Assembly: GCF_009917385.1 (NCBI RefSeq)
Contig: NZ_QWLJ01000002.1
Location: 124,001-188,000, forward strand
DNA from: Roseburia sp. 1XD42-34
GTDB taxonomy: Bacteria; Bacillota; Bacilli; Bacillales; Amphibacillaceae
Length of the DNA stretch: 64,000 bases
Reading direction: 5' to 3'
Position 1 is the stretch's first letter, and each line of letters begins with the position of its first letter. The position numbers and the translations under genes are program-made. Of this stretch, positions 54,710 to 64,000 are shown piece by piece. The notes under the pieces were generated by a model. The model saw only the letters and a list, made by a program, of their open reading frames with translations. It had not been told where the DNA came from and made no database searches.

Positions 54710-55695
54710 AACCACTTATAGAGGTAGAAGAAGTTAAAAAATATTACAAACAAACACATAGACAGTTGTGGGGAAAAGATTCGTTAATCAAGGCGGTTAA
54801 TGGTATATCCTTTTCTTTGTATGAAGGAGAAACATTTGGATTAGTCGGAGAGAGTGGCAGCGGTAAAACGACTACTGGTCAGTTGCTTGTTCAATTATTG
54901 AAACAAACAGAAGGGAAAATCCGTTTTAAAGGAAAGGATGTTTCTAAATTTTCAGCCAAACAATTAAAAGCTTGGCGCAAAGAAGTGCAAATTGTTTTTC
55001 AAGATCCCTATTCTTCGTTAAATCCGAAAAAAACGGTACAATGGATATTGCATGAGCCGTTAGCGCTTCATAAGCTCGGAGATAAGTCATCTCGTTATAA
55101 AAAGATGCTTCAAACATTATCCGATGTTGGCTTAGATAAATCTTATCTGTCGCGTTATCCTCATGAGCTTAGTGGCGGACAGCGTCAGCGGATAGCGATT
55201 GCAGCTGCGTTGATTTTAGAGCCGCAATTTATCGTTATCGACGAAGGTGTTTCTGCGCTAGATGTTTCTGTGCAAGCCCAAATCCTAAATCTCCTAAAAG
55301 ATTTACAACAACAATATCTTTTAACTTACTTCTTTATTTCCCATGACTTGAATGTGGTGCAATATTTTTGTGATCGGATTGCTGTTATGTACTTAGGAGA
55401 AATCGTTGAACTTGGAAAAACAGCGGACATAATAAAAGCACGAGAACATCCATATTCAGAAGCGCTGTTTTCTGCGCTACCAACAATAGAAAATAGCTTC
55501 GCAGTAATGCAGATACAAGGGGAGATTTCAGATGCTTCACAGTTTCTTGAAGGATGCGCTTTCCAAGCTAGATGCCCTTATGTTTATGAACTTTGCAAGC
55601 GAGAAAAGCCTGTTGTTCAGAAAATAAACGATGGACATCTTGTAGCATGTCATCGAATACAAAAACGAAAAGAGGAGGAAAGAGTACTTTCATAG
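54706..55695 (+). CDS. ABC ATPase, DppF/OppF type
   Basis: 329 residues. Walker A GESGSGKTT, Q loop IVFQDPYSSLNP, signature LSGGQRQR, Walker B FIVIDEGVSALD (Glu followed by Gly rather than Pro), switch FISHD. The tail again has a cysteine set (CAFQARCPYVYELC...ACHRI). TTG start overlapping the previous stop by four bases. Completes the importer operon. Confidence 0.92.
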   Translation: MKPLIEVEEVKKYYKQTHRQLWGKDSLIKAVNGISFSLYEGETFGLVGESGSGKTTTGQLLVQLLKQTEGKIRFKGKDVSKFSAKQLKAWRKEVQIVFQDPYSSLNPKKTVQWILHEPLALHKLGDKSSRYKKMLQTLSDVGLDKSYLSRYPHELSGGQRQRIAIAAALILEPQFIVIDEGVSALDVSVQAQILNLLKDLQQQYLLTYFFISHDLNVVQYFCDRIAVMYLGEIVELGKTADIIKAREHPYSEALFSALPTIENSFAVMQIQGEISDASQFLEGCAFQARCPYVYELCKREKPVVQKINDGHLVACHRIQKRKEEERVLS

Positions 55696-55900
55696 TGTAG
55701 GTTGACCTGCAGGAAGTAAAAGTAGTCAAGATTTGTATCATATGTACGCTAACAAATATAGTGTAATGGGCATGTTCTTTATAGGAAGACATAGGAAGCA
55801 AGTTATCCAAAGATGATTAGTGCTTATTTTTGTACAGAGTTACAAACAAGAAATCTTATGCAGGAAATGCCTTTTATTTGTTTGAATAAAAGGGATAGGC

Positions 55901-55934
55901 GAAAAAACAGGAGCCTGCATTAGCCTGTTTTTTC
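55901..55934. terminator. bidirectional terminator between the ABC operon and the MFS gene
   Basis: GAAAAAACAGG (55901-55911) pairs with CCTGTTTTTTC (55924-55934). A- and T-tracts in the arms give U-runs in both directions. It overlaps the 3' end of the convergent MFS gene. Confidence 0.8.
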
Positions 55935-57122
55935 ACGCTTTTTGCTGACGAATGGAAAACGAAAATTAGAATGATAAAAATGAAATAATAAGATAACCCC
56001 TAAAATAATGAATGCATTTAGTAAGTAAAGGCTAGAAAAGCCAATAAAAGAAATAATGGCTCCCCATATAAGCGAGCCAGTTGCCATTCCGCTATCATAT
56101 AATATAAAAAATGTGCTCGTAGCATGCGAGCTTCTATTATTCGGTGCTGCTTGAATGGCCATGGTTTGAAAGCTTGGTAATAATGTACCAAATCCCAAGC
56201 CAATCAAAGCTGCTGATAATAGCAACATCCAAGCTGACTCTGTGACGCTTAAAGCAAAAAGTCCAAGTGCAAAAATAAATAAACATGGGATGATAACGTA
56301 CTTCGGACCTTTTAAGTCAAACGTCCTGCCAAGATAGGGTCGAGAAGCAATCATTACAACAGCGAAAACGACAAAGAAATAACCTGCCGTCGAAGCAAGT
56401 CCTAGTGAGTTACTATAAACGGATATAAAGGCCATCACACTGGAATAACTTAAGGCAATCAGGCTACAAATGAATGCAATAGGTAGGGACCGTAATTCAA
56501 GAAAATCATGAACCGTCCATTTCATTTTTGCTATGTCCTGTGATTTAGGCACTTGCTCATCCATTTGGATCATGGTCGCATTAATGATAGTCACAACCAT
56601 TAATAGACCTAATACTAGAAATAGTTGCTTGAAGCTGGTGTATTGTATGAAGGTCAAACCAATAAATGGCCCAACAACAACAGCAAGATTCATCGCCATG
56701 GCAAAGTAGCCAAGCCCTGCACCACGACGTGAAGAAGGAATAATGTCTGCGGCAATCGCGCCAGTTGCTGTAGTTACAATACCAAACGCTAAACCATGCA
56801 CAAAACGTACGCTTAATAATAGGATAAAGCTGTCAACAAATACATAAAGAAAAGTAATGATTACAAACAGTGTTACACTTAAGATCAGCCCTTGTTTTTT
56901 TCCTGTTTTTTGTAATAACAAGGCGGAAAATGGTCGCATAATAATGGCGGCAAGCAACATCGATGTTACAACGAGCCCACCCTCAGCCTCTGTCCCTCCC
57001 AATTCTTGGATAACAAAAATAGGCAGGGTCGTTAATAGTGTGTAAAAAGCGACAAAGATCAAAAACTGTGTCAGTGAAATACTAATAAAATCTTTCGTCC
57101 ATATTTTTGCTTCATTACTCAA
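55920..57122 (-). CDS. major facilitator superfamily transporter
   Basis: Inner-membrane permease of 400 residues with about twelve hydrophobic segments. The loop between helices 2 and 3 reads RPFSALLLQKTGKKQG, and GRTFDLKGPKYV is its repeat in the second half. It looks like an uncharacterised efflux-type MFS. The frame is open from 57230, but TTG at 57122 has AGGAGAG eight bases upstream and removes 36 residues unlike the family. Substrate unknown. Confidence 0.88.
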   Translation of the reverse strand: MSNEAKIWTKDFISISLTQFLIFVAFYTLLTTLPIFVIQELGGTEAEGGLVVTSMLLAAIIMRPFSALLLQKTGKKQGLILSVTLFVIITFLYVFVDSFILLLSVRFVHGLAFGIVTTATGAIAADIIPSSRRGAGLGYFAMAMNLAVVVGPFIGLTFIQYTSFKQLFLVLGLLMVVTIINATMIQMDEQVPKSQDIAKMKWTVHDFLELRSLPIAFICSLIALSYSSVMAFISVYSNSLGLASTAGYFFVVFAVVMIASRPYLGRTFDLKGPKYVIIPCLFIFALGLFALSVTESAWMLLLSAALIGLGFGTLLPSFQTMAIQAAPNNRSSHATSTFFILYDSGMATGSLIWGAIISFIGFSSLYLLNAFIILGVILLFHFYHSNFRFPFVSKKREKTG

Positions 57123-57228
57123 ATGTTCATCTCTCCTGTTGAATAATATGGTGTATAAATAATAATTTTTGGTTGAAGAAAATAGGCAGTAAATATGTTT
57201 CATATATACGAGAGGTGCCTTTTTCCAC

Positions 57229-57370
57229 ATGTAACTCTATAAGACTTTCTCTACTTCCATGCAAAAAGGTTAGCGCGAGAGGGATAGCCAACTGCAAATG
57301 TCCGATTTTGTTCAGATCCTTTAGAACATATCCTGGAGGTGCTAACCAGCAGTGGAAAAAATCCATAATA
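57229..57370 (+). repeat. degenerate family A repeat, copy A5
   Basis: Keeps GCAAATGTCCGATTTTGTTC, ATCCTTTAGAACATATCC, GGAGGTGCTAACCAGCAGTG and GGAAAAAATCC in the family order. Otherwise strongly diverged. Confidence 0.5.
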
Positions 57371-57668
57371 ACTGGTGTTTCATTATATCGGCGATTCTCT
57401 TATTCTATAGGTGCAGATTCATGATTGTTTTTAGCTTTGCAACATGATAGGGATGAAATAGTAAACCGCTTCTTACCAATTAAATTAGAAGCGGTAACAT
57501 AACATGCGATTATTTTCTTAACCAGAGGGGATTGACTCACTTGATCCATTCTATCGTGTTATCAATCATTTGTAAACATGTGGAACAATCAGTAAACAAT
57601 AGTGGGGATAATTTTATCCCAAATAATTTCATCATGCTCATTCCTTGACAGGAAATTAAATACGGAAC

Positions 57669-57873
57669 CAAAGGCGCAGAGCGCCCGTTTAGCAACGTAG
57701 CGAATGGAGCGAAGCAACTAAAGTTTTAGGAACCATGGTGAGGTACGAACCAATGATGACTTATCGTAGGGCGATTCGTGAAGTCGCCTAGTTGCTGGGT
57801 GCTGGAGCCGGACGTAGCTATTCGGTTATTTCGTTATCTAAAAGTACCTCGTTTTATACTTTTTTATCTTATT
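57669..57873 (+). repeat. dispersed repeat family B, short form, copy B5
   Basis: AGCGCCCGTTTAGCAACGTA, GGAGCGAAGCAACTAAAGTT, GACTTATCGTAGGGCGATTC, CCTAGTTGCTGGGTGC, GCCGGACGTAGCTATTCGG and the ATACTTTTTTATCTTATT end. GCAACTA and TAGTTGC are complementary, and GGGCGA...TCGCC makes an internal hairpin. Lacks the long-form insert. Confidence 0.88.
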
Positions 57874-57875
57874 AG

Positions 57876-57906
57876 AAAAACCGGAAGCCGATCAAAGGCT
57901 CCCGAT
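57876..57906 (-). terminator. terminator of the surface-protein gene
   Basis: ACCGGAAGCC (57880-57889) pairs with GGCTCCCGAT (57897-57906), ten pairs including G-U. On the minus strand the stem runs into TTTTT. It lies ten bases past the stop codon. Confidence 0.85.
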
Positions 57907-57915
57907 TTTATCCAT

Positions 57916-60900
57916 TTAACTTAAAGCTTGGCGCTTTTTACGATATGAGTGAATGAGCCAACCCCCTGAACCCAAAAGCAATAGCAGCAATCCAATAAAT
58001 AAAGCATGAAACATATTTGTTGCTGTATTTGGCAAGGATGAGTCTGAATCGTTATGATTGGAGGTATTTTCAATCGTTGGTACTTCGTTGTCATTCTTAT
58101 CTATATGATTATTTTCTTGATTATCTGCGGTTGGTTGTTCTATAATTGGTTTTTCTTCGTTTTTGTCATCCTCGTTCGGAACAGTGTCAGGGAACCCTTG
58201 GTCATTTTGATCCTTTCCATCTCCATTATCTCCAGTCGAAGGTCTTTCCGGAATTTCAGGTTCTTCTGGCTTTTCAGGTTCCACAACCTCACCATCAACG
58301 GTTAGGAAGCTCCAAATATCAGAGCGTGTTTCTCCACCGTATTGGTCGGAAGCTACGGCATACCAGAAGTACTCACTATTTGGATCTAACCCTTCCCAAA
58401 CGACCGATGCTTTTTCACCGCTAGGCACATTTTTTACGGAACCAATTTTTTCATCCGTATATACATTTACTTCCACATAATCTGTGGCTACTTGTTTTGT
58501 TTGTGCCGACGTATTAAAGTCAAATGAGAATTCATCTTTTTCAGGATATTCTTCTGGATCATAATAGTTGTAATCGTCCAAGTATGGTGAATATGTTTTC
58601 ACACCAATTTGGTTTGTATCCATATGGAAATTCAAGATACGTAAATAACCTTGTCCCCCTTCAGGGCCACCCTGATAGTCTGCTAGCATTTGATAAACAG
58701 TACGATCAGCTATTCCGTCCCCATTGTCATCTATTTCATCGATTAACGTTTGCGCGTTATGATAATGACCGGATAAGACGGCAAACACATTTTCATTTGA
58801 AACTACGACTTCTTCAAACAGTTGATCGCCAGTAGGGCTTCTGCTTCCAGTCGCTAAAAGATATTCATGTACATTAAGAATAGCTTTACGATTTGGGTGG
58901 GCCTGTAAAACATCGTTTAACCATTCTATTCCATCTTCTTCAATTCCCCAACCAAGATGAACCATAATAAAATCTATTCCATTCACAGATATTAAATCAT
59001 AATGTCCACGATTATCCTTAAACGATCCCCCATAATAGGCATTATTTTTAAAGCGATCTTCGCCAAAGAATTGTCCATAGTAACTATAGTCACGGCTTTT
59101 ATTGTTCACATCGTGATTTCCTGCAACTACGCCATAAGGAATATTAGCATCATCCAATGTTTGCATCGAACGGTCAGCAACATCCCACTGTTCTAAGTCA
59201 TCGTACACATTTACGAGGTCACCTGAATGGAAAACATACTCAATATTTAAAATTTCTTTGTTTTCGGCAATCCATTCTGTTTGCTTTTCGTAAATATAAG
59301 GATAGCTTTCTGAATAGTATTGGGTATCTGCCATCCAAACAAAGCTAAAATTTTCTCCAACATCAGCAATTTGATCTTGAACAATCACACTGACCTTTTG
59401 ATCTTGCACATATTCTGTACCTTGTACTGAACCAATAAGTTCAAATGGTTCTTTTCCAGCAATGGTGGATACGAGATCATCCCATTCACTTGTTGCATAG
59501 TTCCAAACATACATCGTTACTTTTCGACCTTCTAGGGAAGAACCATTCCAAACAATTTCTACTTCATCATCCGGACCGACCTTTTTATCAACCGTAACAT
59601 CAAAACGGTGATAAGGAAATTGGTAATCCGATGTAGTATCTATTGTTTTACCATCAACTGCTTGCAATTGTTTAAGTTGGGCATCTGTTAGCCTTTCTTC
59701 GCCATCGGGAAGATAGCTTTTTGGTGGCTCCGTGTCTGTCGCGTTTTGGGAAATTACCATGTTAGTATCTTCTGCCGTATATTGATAAGATTGATAAAAA
59801 TCAACATCCATGACATCATTGGTTGGATCTTTTACGGTAACAGAAAGATTTGCACTTGTGTTTTCAGAATCAGAACCTAGCCAATCTGGTAATAACGGGT
59901 GCTCTTCCACTACATAAAACGTGATTTTCTTTTCTGCAATATTATTTGCATCATCCGTAGCTTGATAGATGATTTCATGTTTTCCAGGATCTAAAAGGGA
60001 GGAAGAAGTGTTATAAGGTAAAGATATATATTCTCCATCCAATTGTGCAGTTACAGACTGAACCCCACTCGTTGCATCATCCACCTCTGCATCAATGGTA
60101 AAATCCCCCTTGTATGTTTCACCGTCCTTTATAGAGGGATTTATGATCGGAGCGGTGTTATCTGTAACAACTTGTTTTGTTATTTCGTCATCACCTAATA
60201 TTGTTTTTATTTCATGTTCTCCATCTTGGACTGTAGTTGTATTAAACACATAGGCAGTGGAAGCAAATGTTGCTTGATCCAAAGTGAACGTGAAATCGTA
60301 AACAGGTTTCTTACCCACACTATCCCCAATGGAGTAATCTTGATCTGGATCACTGTAAGCTGGGTCATAAATCGTTGTCCCGTCTGATAGAACTAAACGA
60401 ATATTTTTAATTGTAAAATCATCACGGTTTTCTTTGGACGTTTCATCAAACGGTCCAACTTTGTTACCTGCTCGAATGGAGATTGTGTTTTCCCCTTGCT
60501 TTAATTTATCAGCAGAAACAGGTACAGTTAAAGTGGTGAACTTTGTATGTGTATCATCGAAGACGTGAAGAATTTTATCTCCCATGGTGACACCATTTTT
60601 AAAGTAAATATTTGTTTCTTTTACATCAAATGCAAAATAAGCATCTGCTTCTATAGCTTTAAAGGTGTTTTTTACTTCCTGTTGATCAATGAATAGGATC
60701 GGTTCATCTTTTGCTTCATCAGCTGTTGCTTTAATCACTTTTTCTCCAGAAAGAAGTTCTTTATCTTGGACGTTCAAGCGTAGTCCTTCTTGCATAGAAG
60801 GGTTATTAATATCCATTGTATTCGTAGCAGAAGTTGATTTATTTCCTCCATCACTAGCTACGAAATAGTACTCTAATGTCTTTTTACCGATTAACTCAGG

Positions 60901-63900
60901 CTCATAAACGATGTGCTCATAGCGGTTATTTGGTTGTGTTTCCAAGTTAACTTTTCTAAACTCTCCATTATCTGTACGATAGTGAATAGATACGGATTTA
61001 ACATCCACATTATCGGTAATCGCTGCTGATAGTGTAACTGGTTGTTCAGAAGTAATCGCCTCTTTTTCAGTTGTAGTTTCAATCACAGGTTTTTCGGTAT
61101 CTTTTGGCAGCATCACTTTCTCACTAGGTATTTGTTCGGTTAAAACAGAACCAGGTGTAGCATCCCATTCTCCTGCACTTAATTTTGTTGTGTGCAAACC
61201 GCCATCTGTAGGATAACGGTAGACCATCCCTTTATCTGCTGTTGTATCATCGACACCAAGTTCATCGTTATAACTTGAATATGAAAGCTCTTTACCCGCT
61301 TTAGTAGCAACAACTAATGTACGATGACTGCTATTTGCCATGCCATTATTATACATTTTAAACAGGTTTTTACCTTCTGTTAAATGTGTACCGTAGTTAC
61401 TATTGAAATCAGCTGCTGATTTTTCGGTATTTCCGTGATTAATAATCCAAAATACGACAGTTTCACCAGATGGAATAATAACTTGCTCCTCTTCTTTCGG
61501 ACCCCAAAGTAAATCATTTCCTGCTCCCGTGTTTGGATATCGGTAACGGATTAAATAGTCCTTAAAGTTAATTGCTTCCGTTGTATTGTTATATACTTCT
61601 ATAAACTCGTAGGCATCGGCCCCATTACTATTTGTCGTGTCTGGGGTTGCTTCCGTAATAATTAGTGGTGGCACTTGCTGATAGTCTATTTCTTCTGTTG
61701 GTAGTTGATAAGACTTTGTCTCTGTTTGTGTTTCTCCAGCCTCGTTGGAAGCAGCAAAATAATACGTTATATTTTCACTCCATATTTCTTCCCGCGGTAT
61801 CTTCACTGAATATGTTGTTGATTCATCTTTGGAAGCTTCTAATTGCCATGTTTGATATTCCGTTTTGTCGCTTTGTAAAATGGAAAGCGTGGCTCCTAAC
61901 AATGGTTGCTTTGATGATATGTTAACCTTAATCGTAAGGGCTTCGTCATTAAGCGTAAATTTAGGTTCATCAATACTAGGTTTTTCTCCGGTTTCCTCAA
62001 TGATGACAGGTTGTTTTGGAACTTGACCAGGCACAATTGTTAATGGCGTAATAGTTTCACCGCTACCAGTTTTTTTCATGCTGGAACCTTGTTTTGGATA
62101 ACGATAAACAAGGCCTTGATCAGGTTGTGTGTCATCTTGTTTTGTATCATTGTACGTTGCTGAAACCATTTCATTATTGAATTTATCAGCAACGATTAAT
62201 GTACGTGCTCCGCTGTTAGACATACCATCACTTTGAATTTCTGCTACATGACTTTCCGACAAGCTTAGACCGTAGTGAGCGTTGAAATCTGCCACTGTTT
62301 TATCTTGATTACCTTCATTTTTTATCCAAACAATGAAGCTCTCCTGTGACTTGATTTCGTTATCTTCGGTAATCTCCCATATTTGATCAGATTTTCCATC
62401 TGGGTAGCGATAGATTAATTGATAATCATTCATATGAATAGCTTTATTTGTATTGTTATAAATTTCAATAAATTCAAAGCCATCTTGTTTATTTATATTC
62501 GATGTATCTGGAGTGACTTCGGTAATTAATATAGGGGGCACGGTTTGTGTATCTATTTTCTCTGTTTGTTCTACGTTCACATGTATGAATTCTTTTTCTG
62601 GATAGGTTATTTCTGTATCATCTATCGTTTTGCCAACGATTTGATAGAAAAAGTTTGGTGACCAAAGCATTTCTTTAGGCACAGTAACTGAAAAGGTGTT
62701 TGATCCTTCAGCTTTAGTAAATGGCAATTCTTTGATGTTCATTTGTTGTCCTGTTTGGAATTGGAGTGAAAGCTGTGTTACGTCATCGGAAGCAGTTGCT
62801 TTGATAGTAAGGTCTTCTGTATTTATTGCTTGCTTTGTCGGAGCATGTTGAATAAGGCTTTCATTGCTAGCCAACTCCGTTTGTTTCTTTTCCTCTGGTT
62901 TCGACTCATTTAACGGTTGTTTATTTTGCTGGTTTGTAGGTGAATCTTCTGCTGATTCATTTTCTTGATTACTTTCTGTCTGGTTTTCTTCAACCTCCAT
63001 GCGTTCAGTAGGAACTTGTCCTACTAGAATTTCACCTGGAGTAGCTTTTGTCGTAAAACCACCATTGACCCATGTTTTTTGATTTGTGTAATAAAAAATC
63101 TGTCCTGTTGCCTTTTCAGCCACAGTGATGTTTCCTTCCGTCACTATATCGTTTTTGCTGTTATCTCGTAAGGAGATCTTTTGATCTGTGATGGGAAATG
63201 GGACTGCGCTTACTGCTGTTATATGTTCATTACTTAAGTTGGTCCCATAATATCGATTAAAAGTTTCAATTTTCTGATCATCATTTGCAAACCAAATAAT
63301 ATGGCTTTTTCCTGATGGAATGTTTTTTGATTGCTCAAAGGAGACTTTTTCTTCCCCTAGAAAAAGAGCATAGCTTTGCAAGTTAATAGGTAATGTTGTA
63401 TGGTTATAGATTTCAATAAATGGCTGCTTTCCAAATGTCGCCTCTGTGATCATTAGCTTTGGGAGTGCTGCAACGTTATGACTACTTTGCGCTTGGACAG
63501 GTACCGTATACGTATCTGTTTTTACTTGCTCTCTATCTGTTGTTGCTTCAAACCAGTACGTTACATTTTCAGCCCAAAGTGCTGCAGCTGGAACGGTTGC
63601 CATGAATTCTCCATTATTCCCTTTCCTCATTTCCACTTTTACCGGCTTTGAAACATTGGTTGTTTGATAAAACAGAGTTGCTTTCTCTGCATGAGGTATG
63701 GTTGCTACTAATTGGTGATTTTCCATATAGGCAATAGCTTTCGGTGGTTCATGTTGAATCGTTAGCGGTTCTTTACTAGCTTCTTCGGACCTGTCTAGAG
63801 CGTTTTTCCCTTCTTTCGATAATTGTTTTGCTTGATTCTGTTCTTCTGTCGCCACTTCCATTTTCGGTGTGGAAACAGTAGCATAAGCAATGGTTGTTGA

Positions 63901-63975
63901 TTGCAAAAAGTTAGTGATTACAATCACAATAGCAATTAATGCGGCAAATATTGCACGGACGTTGCTTTTTGTCAT
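57916..63975 (-). CDS. giant cell-wall-anchored LTD/metallophosphoesterase protein with LPNTA sorting signal
   Basis: Surface protein of 2019 residues. Signal peptide (1-33); beta-sandwich segments of the type LFYQTT...VTYWFEA; three lamin-tail-like (LTD) domains (about 170-320, 478-658, 766-951; the last two near repeats, each with EFIE(I/V)YNNT and ending in GQVP or EQIP). Ig-like repeats follow to about 1500. The calcineurin-like phosphoesterase (about 1540-1800) has MADTQYY, HSGDLVN, AGNHDVN, NVHEYL and SGHYHNA. Then an FN3-like domain, a Pro/Glu- then Asp/Asn-rich stalk, LPNTA (1981-1985), a helix and RKKRQALS. GGGAGGG precedes the ATG. Probable nucleotidase or nuclease acting at the cell surface. 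Confidence 0.9.
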   Translation of the reverse strand: MTKSNVRAIFAALIAIVIVITNFLQSTTIAYATVSTPKMEVATEEQNQAKQLSKEGKNALDRSEEASKEPLTIQHEPPKAIAYMENHQLVATIPHAEKATLFYQTTNVSKPVKVEMRKGNNGEFMATVPAAALWAENVTYWFEATTDREQVKTDTYTVPVQAQSSHNVAALPKLMITEATFGKQPFIEIYNHTTLPINLQSYALFLGEEKVSFEQSKNIPSGKSHIIWFANDDQKIETFNRYYGTNLSNEHITAVSAVPFPITDQKISLRDNSKNDIVTEGNITVAEKATGQIFYYTNQKTWVNGGFTTKATPGEILVGQVPTERMEVEENQTESNQENESAEDSPTNQQNKQPLNESKPEEKKQTELASNESLIQHAPTKQAINTEDLTIKATASDDVTQLSLQFQTGQQMNIKELPFTKAEGSNTFSVTVPKEMLWSPNFFYQIVGKTIDDTEITYPEKEFIHVNVEQTEKIDTQTVPPILITEVTPDTSNINKQDGFEFIEIYNNTNKAIHMNDYQLIYRYPDGKSDQIWEITEDNEIKSQESFIVWIKNEGNQDKTVADFNAHYGLSLSESHVAEIQSDGMSNSGARTLIVADKFNNEMVSATYNDTKQDDTQPDQGLVYRYPKQGSSMKKTGSGETITPLTIVPGQVPKQPVIIEETGEKPSIDEPKFTLNDEALTIKVNISSKQPLLGATLSILQSDKTEYQTWQLEASKDESTTYSVKIPREEIWSENITYYFAASNEAGETQTETKSYQLPTEEIDYQQVPPLIITEATPDTTNSNGADAYEFIEVYNNTTEAINFKDYLIRYRYPNTGAGNDLLWGPKEEEQVIIPSGETVVFWIINHGNTEKSAADFNSNYGTHLTEGKNLFKMYNNGMANSSHRTLVVATKAGKELSYSSYNDELGVDDTTADKGMVYRYPTDGGLHTTKLSAGEWDATPGSVLTEQIPSEKVMLPKDTEKPVIETTTEKEAITSEQPVTLSAAITDNVDVKSVSIHYRTDNGEFRKVNLETQPNNRYEHIVYEPELIGKKTLEYYFVASDGGNKSTSATNTMDINNPSMQEGLRLNVQDKELLSGEKVIKATADEAKDEPILFIDQQEVKNTFKAIEADAYFAFDVKETNIYFKNGVTMGDKILHVFDDTHTKFTTLTVPVSADKLKQGENTISIRAGNKVGPFDETSKENRDDFTIKNIRLVLSDGTTIYDPAYSDPDQDYSIGDSVGKKPVYDFTFTLDQATFASTAYVFNTTTVQDGEHEIKTILGDDEITKQVVTDNTAPIINPSIKDGETYKGDFTIDAEVDDATSGVQSVTAQLDGEYISLPYNTSSSLLDPGKHEIIYQATDDANNIAEKKITFYVVEEHPLLPDWLGSDSENTSANLSVTVKDPTNDVMDVDFYQSYQYTAEDTNMVISQNATDTEPPKSYLPDGEERLTDAQLKQLQAVDGKTIDTTSDYQFPYHRFDVTVDKKVGPDDEVEIVWNGSSLEGRKVTMYVWNYATSEWDDLVSTIAGKEPFELIGSVQGTEYVQDQKVSVIVQDQIADVGENFSFVWMADTQYYSESYPYIYEKQTEWIAENKEILNIEYVFHSGDLVNVYDDLEQWDVADRSMQTLDDANIPYGVVAGNHDVNNKSRDYSYYGQFFGEDRFKNNAYYGGSFKDNRGHYDLISVNGIDFIMVHLGWGIEEDGIEWLNDVLQAHPNRKAILNVHEYLLATGSRSPTGDQLFEEVVVSNENVFAVLSGHYHNAQTLIDEIDDNGDGIADRTVYQMLADYQGGPEGGQGYLRILNFHMDTNQIGVKTYSPYLDDYNYYDPEEYPEKDEFSFDFNTSAQTKQVATDYVEVNVYTDEKIGSVKNVPSGEKASVVWEGLDPNSEYFWYAVASDQYGGETRSDIWSFLTVDGEVVEPEKPEEPEIPERPSTGDNGDGKDQNDQGFPDTVPNEDDKNEEKPIIEQPTADNQENNHIDKNDNEVPTIENTSNHNDSDSSLPNTATNMFHALFIGLLLLLLGSGGWLIHSYRKKRQALS

Positions 63976-64000
63976 TCATTACCCTCCCTATGTACGTATA

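Noticed and set aside
58054..58835. Several plus-strand open frames opposite the surface-protein gene
   Set aside because: Mirror images of the repetitive coding strand of the giant gene; composition is that of antisense translation.
1..64000. CRISPR arrays, tRNA/rRNA genes, insertion sequences with transposase, prophage genes
   Set aside because: Looked for and not seen. The only regular repeats are the dispersed intergenic families, which lack spacer-repeat periodicity and transposase genes.

Overview
The window reads as chromosome of a low-GC Gram-positive member of the Bacillaceae, most like the halotolerant Oceanobacillus/Virgibacillus group. This is inferred from AT-rich codon use, strong AGGAGG ribosome sites with frequent TTG/GTG starts, Bacillus-type families (YitT, YlmA-like ATPase, CueP lipoprotein, class D sortase, L-box on dapA) and many dispersed intergenic repeats. 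No 16S, tRNA, phage, insertion sequence or CRISPR is visible.

Layout. 1-3.3 kb: thiamine thiazole genes thiO (5' end outside the window), thiS, thiG, thiF. 3.8-7.5 kb: a lone ABC ATPase, then a ferrous-iron operon feoA-feoB(G domain)-feoB(permease) in which FeoB is split into two proteins. 7.6-8.9 kb: a broken zinc-ribbon/trypsin-like protease gene. 9.8-14 kb: PsiE, two small envelope proteins divergent from an OmpR-type two-component system, and a DUF4064 protein. 14.3-16.4 kb: class D sortase and a PLP aminotransferase. 16.8-28.1 kb: an acyl-CoA catabolic cluster (TetR regulator, SDR dehydrogenase, acyl-CoA dehydrogenase, thiolase, CaiB-type CoA-transferase, two acyl-CoA synthetases) followed by an acetamidase/formamidase. 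28.5-31 kb: an M20 amidohydrolase with a two-part membrane system including DUF3100. 31.4-32.3 kb: a decayed Rieske oxygenase. 32.4-39 kb: aminoglycoside-phosphotransferase-fold kinase, butanediol-type dehydrogenase, dapA under a complete lysine riboswitch, CueP copper lipoprotein, and a beta-propeller lactonase-family protein.

39.3-46.3 kb is the most system-like locus: a PRD/EIIB/EIIA regulator, ascorbate-type PTS IIA-IIB-IIC, a phosphotriesterase-family lactonase-like enzyme, a creatininase-family enzyme and a SIS-domain protein. Together these look like uptake and breakdown of a phosphorylated sugar acid or lactone whose identity is not evident. 46.5-48 kb: DUF805 and YitT membrane proteins. 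48.8-55.7 kb: RpiR regulator, MBL-fold hydrolase and a full Opp/Dpp-type ABC importer. 55.9-57.1 kb: an MFS permease. 57.9-64 kb: a 2019-residue LTD/metallophosphoesterase surface protein ending in LPNTA, a plausible substrate of the class D sortase 43 kb away.

Two families of structured intergenic repeats recur: family A, about 140-190 bp, and family B, 205-300 bp with a long and a short form. They explain most gene-free stretches over 300 bp. Two genes are decayed, and their frameshifts fall in homopolymer runs, so read accuracy there should be checked.
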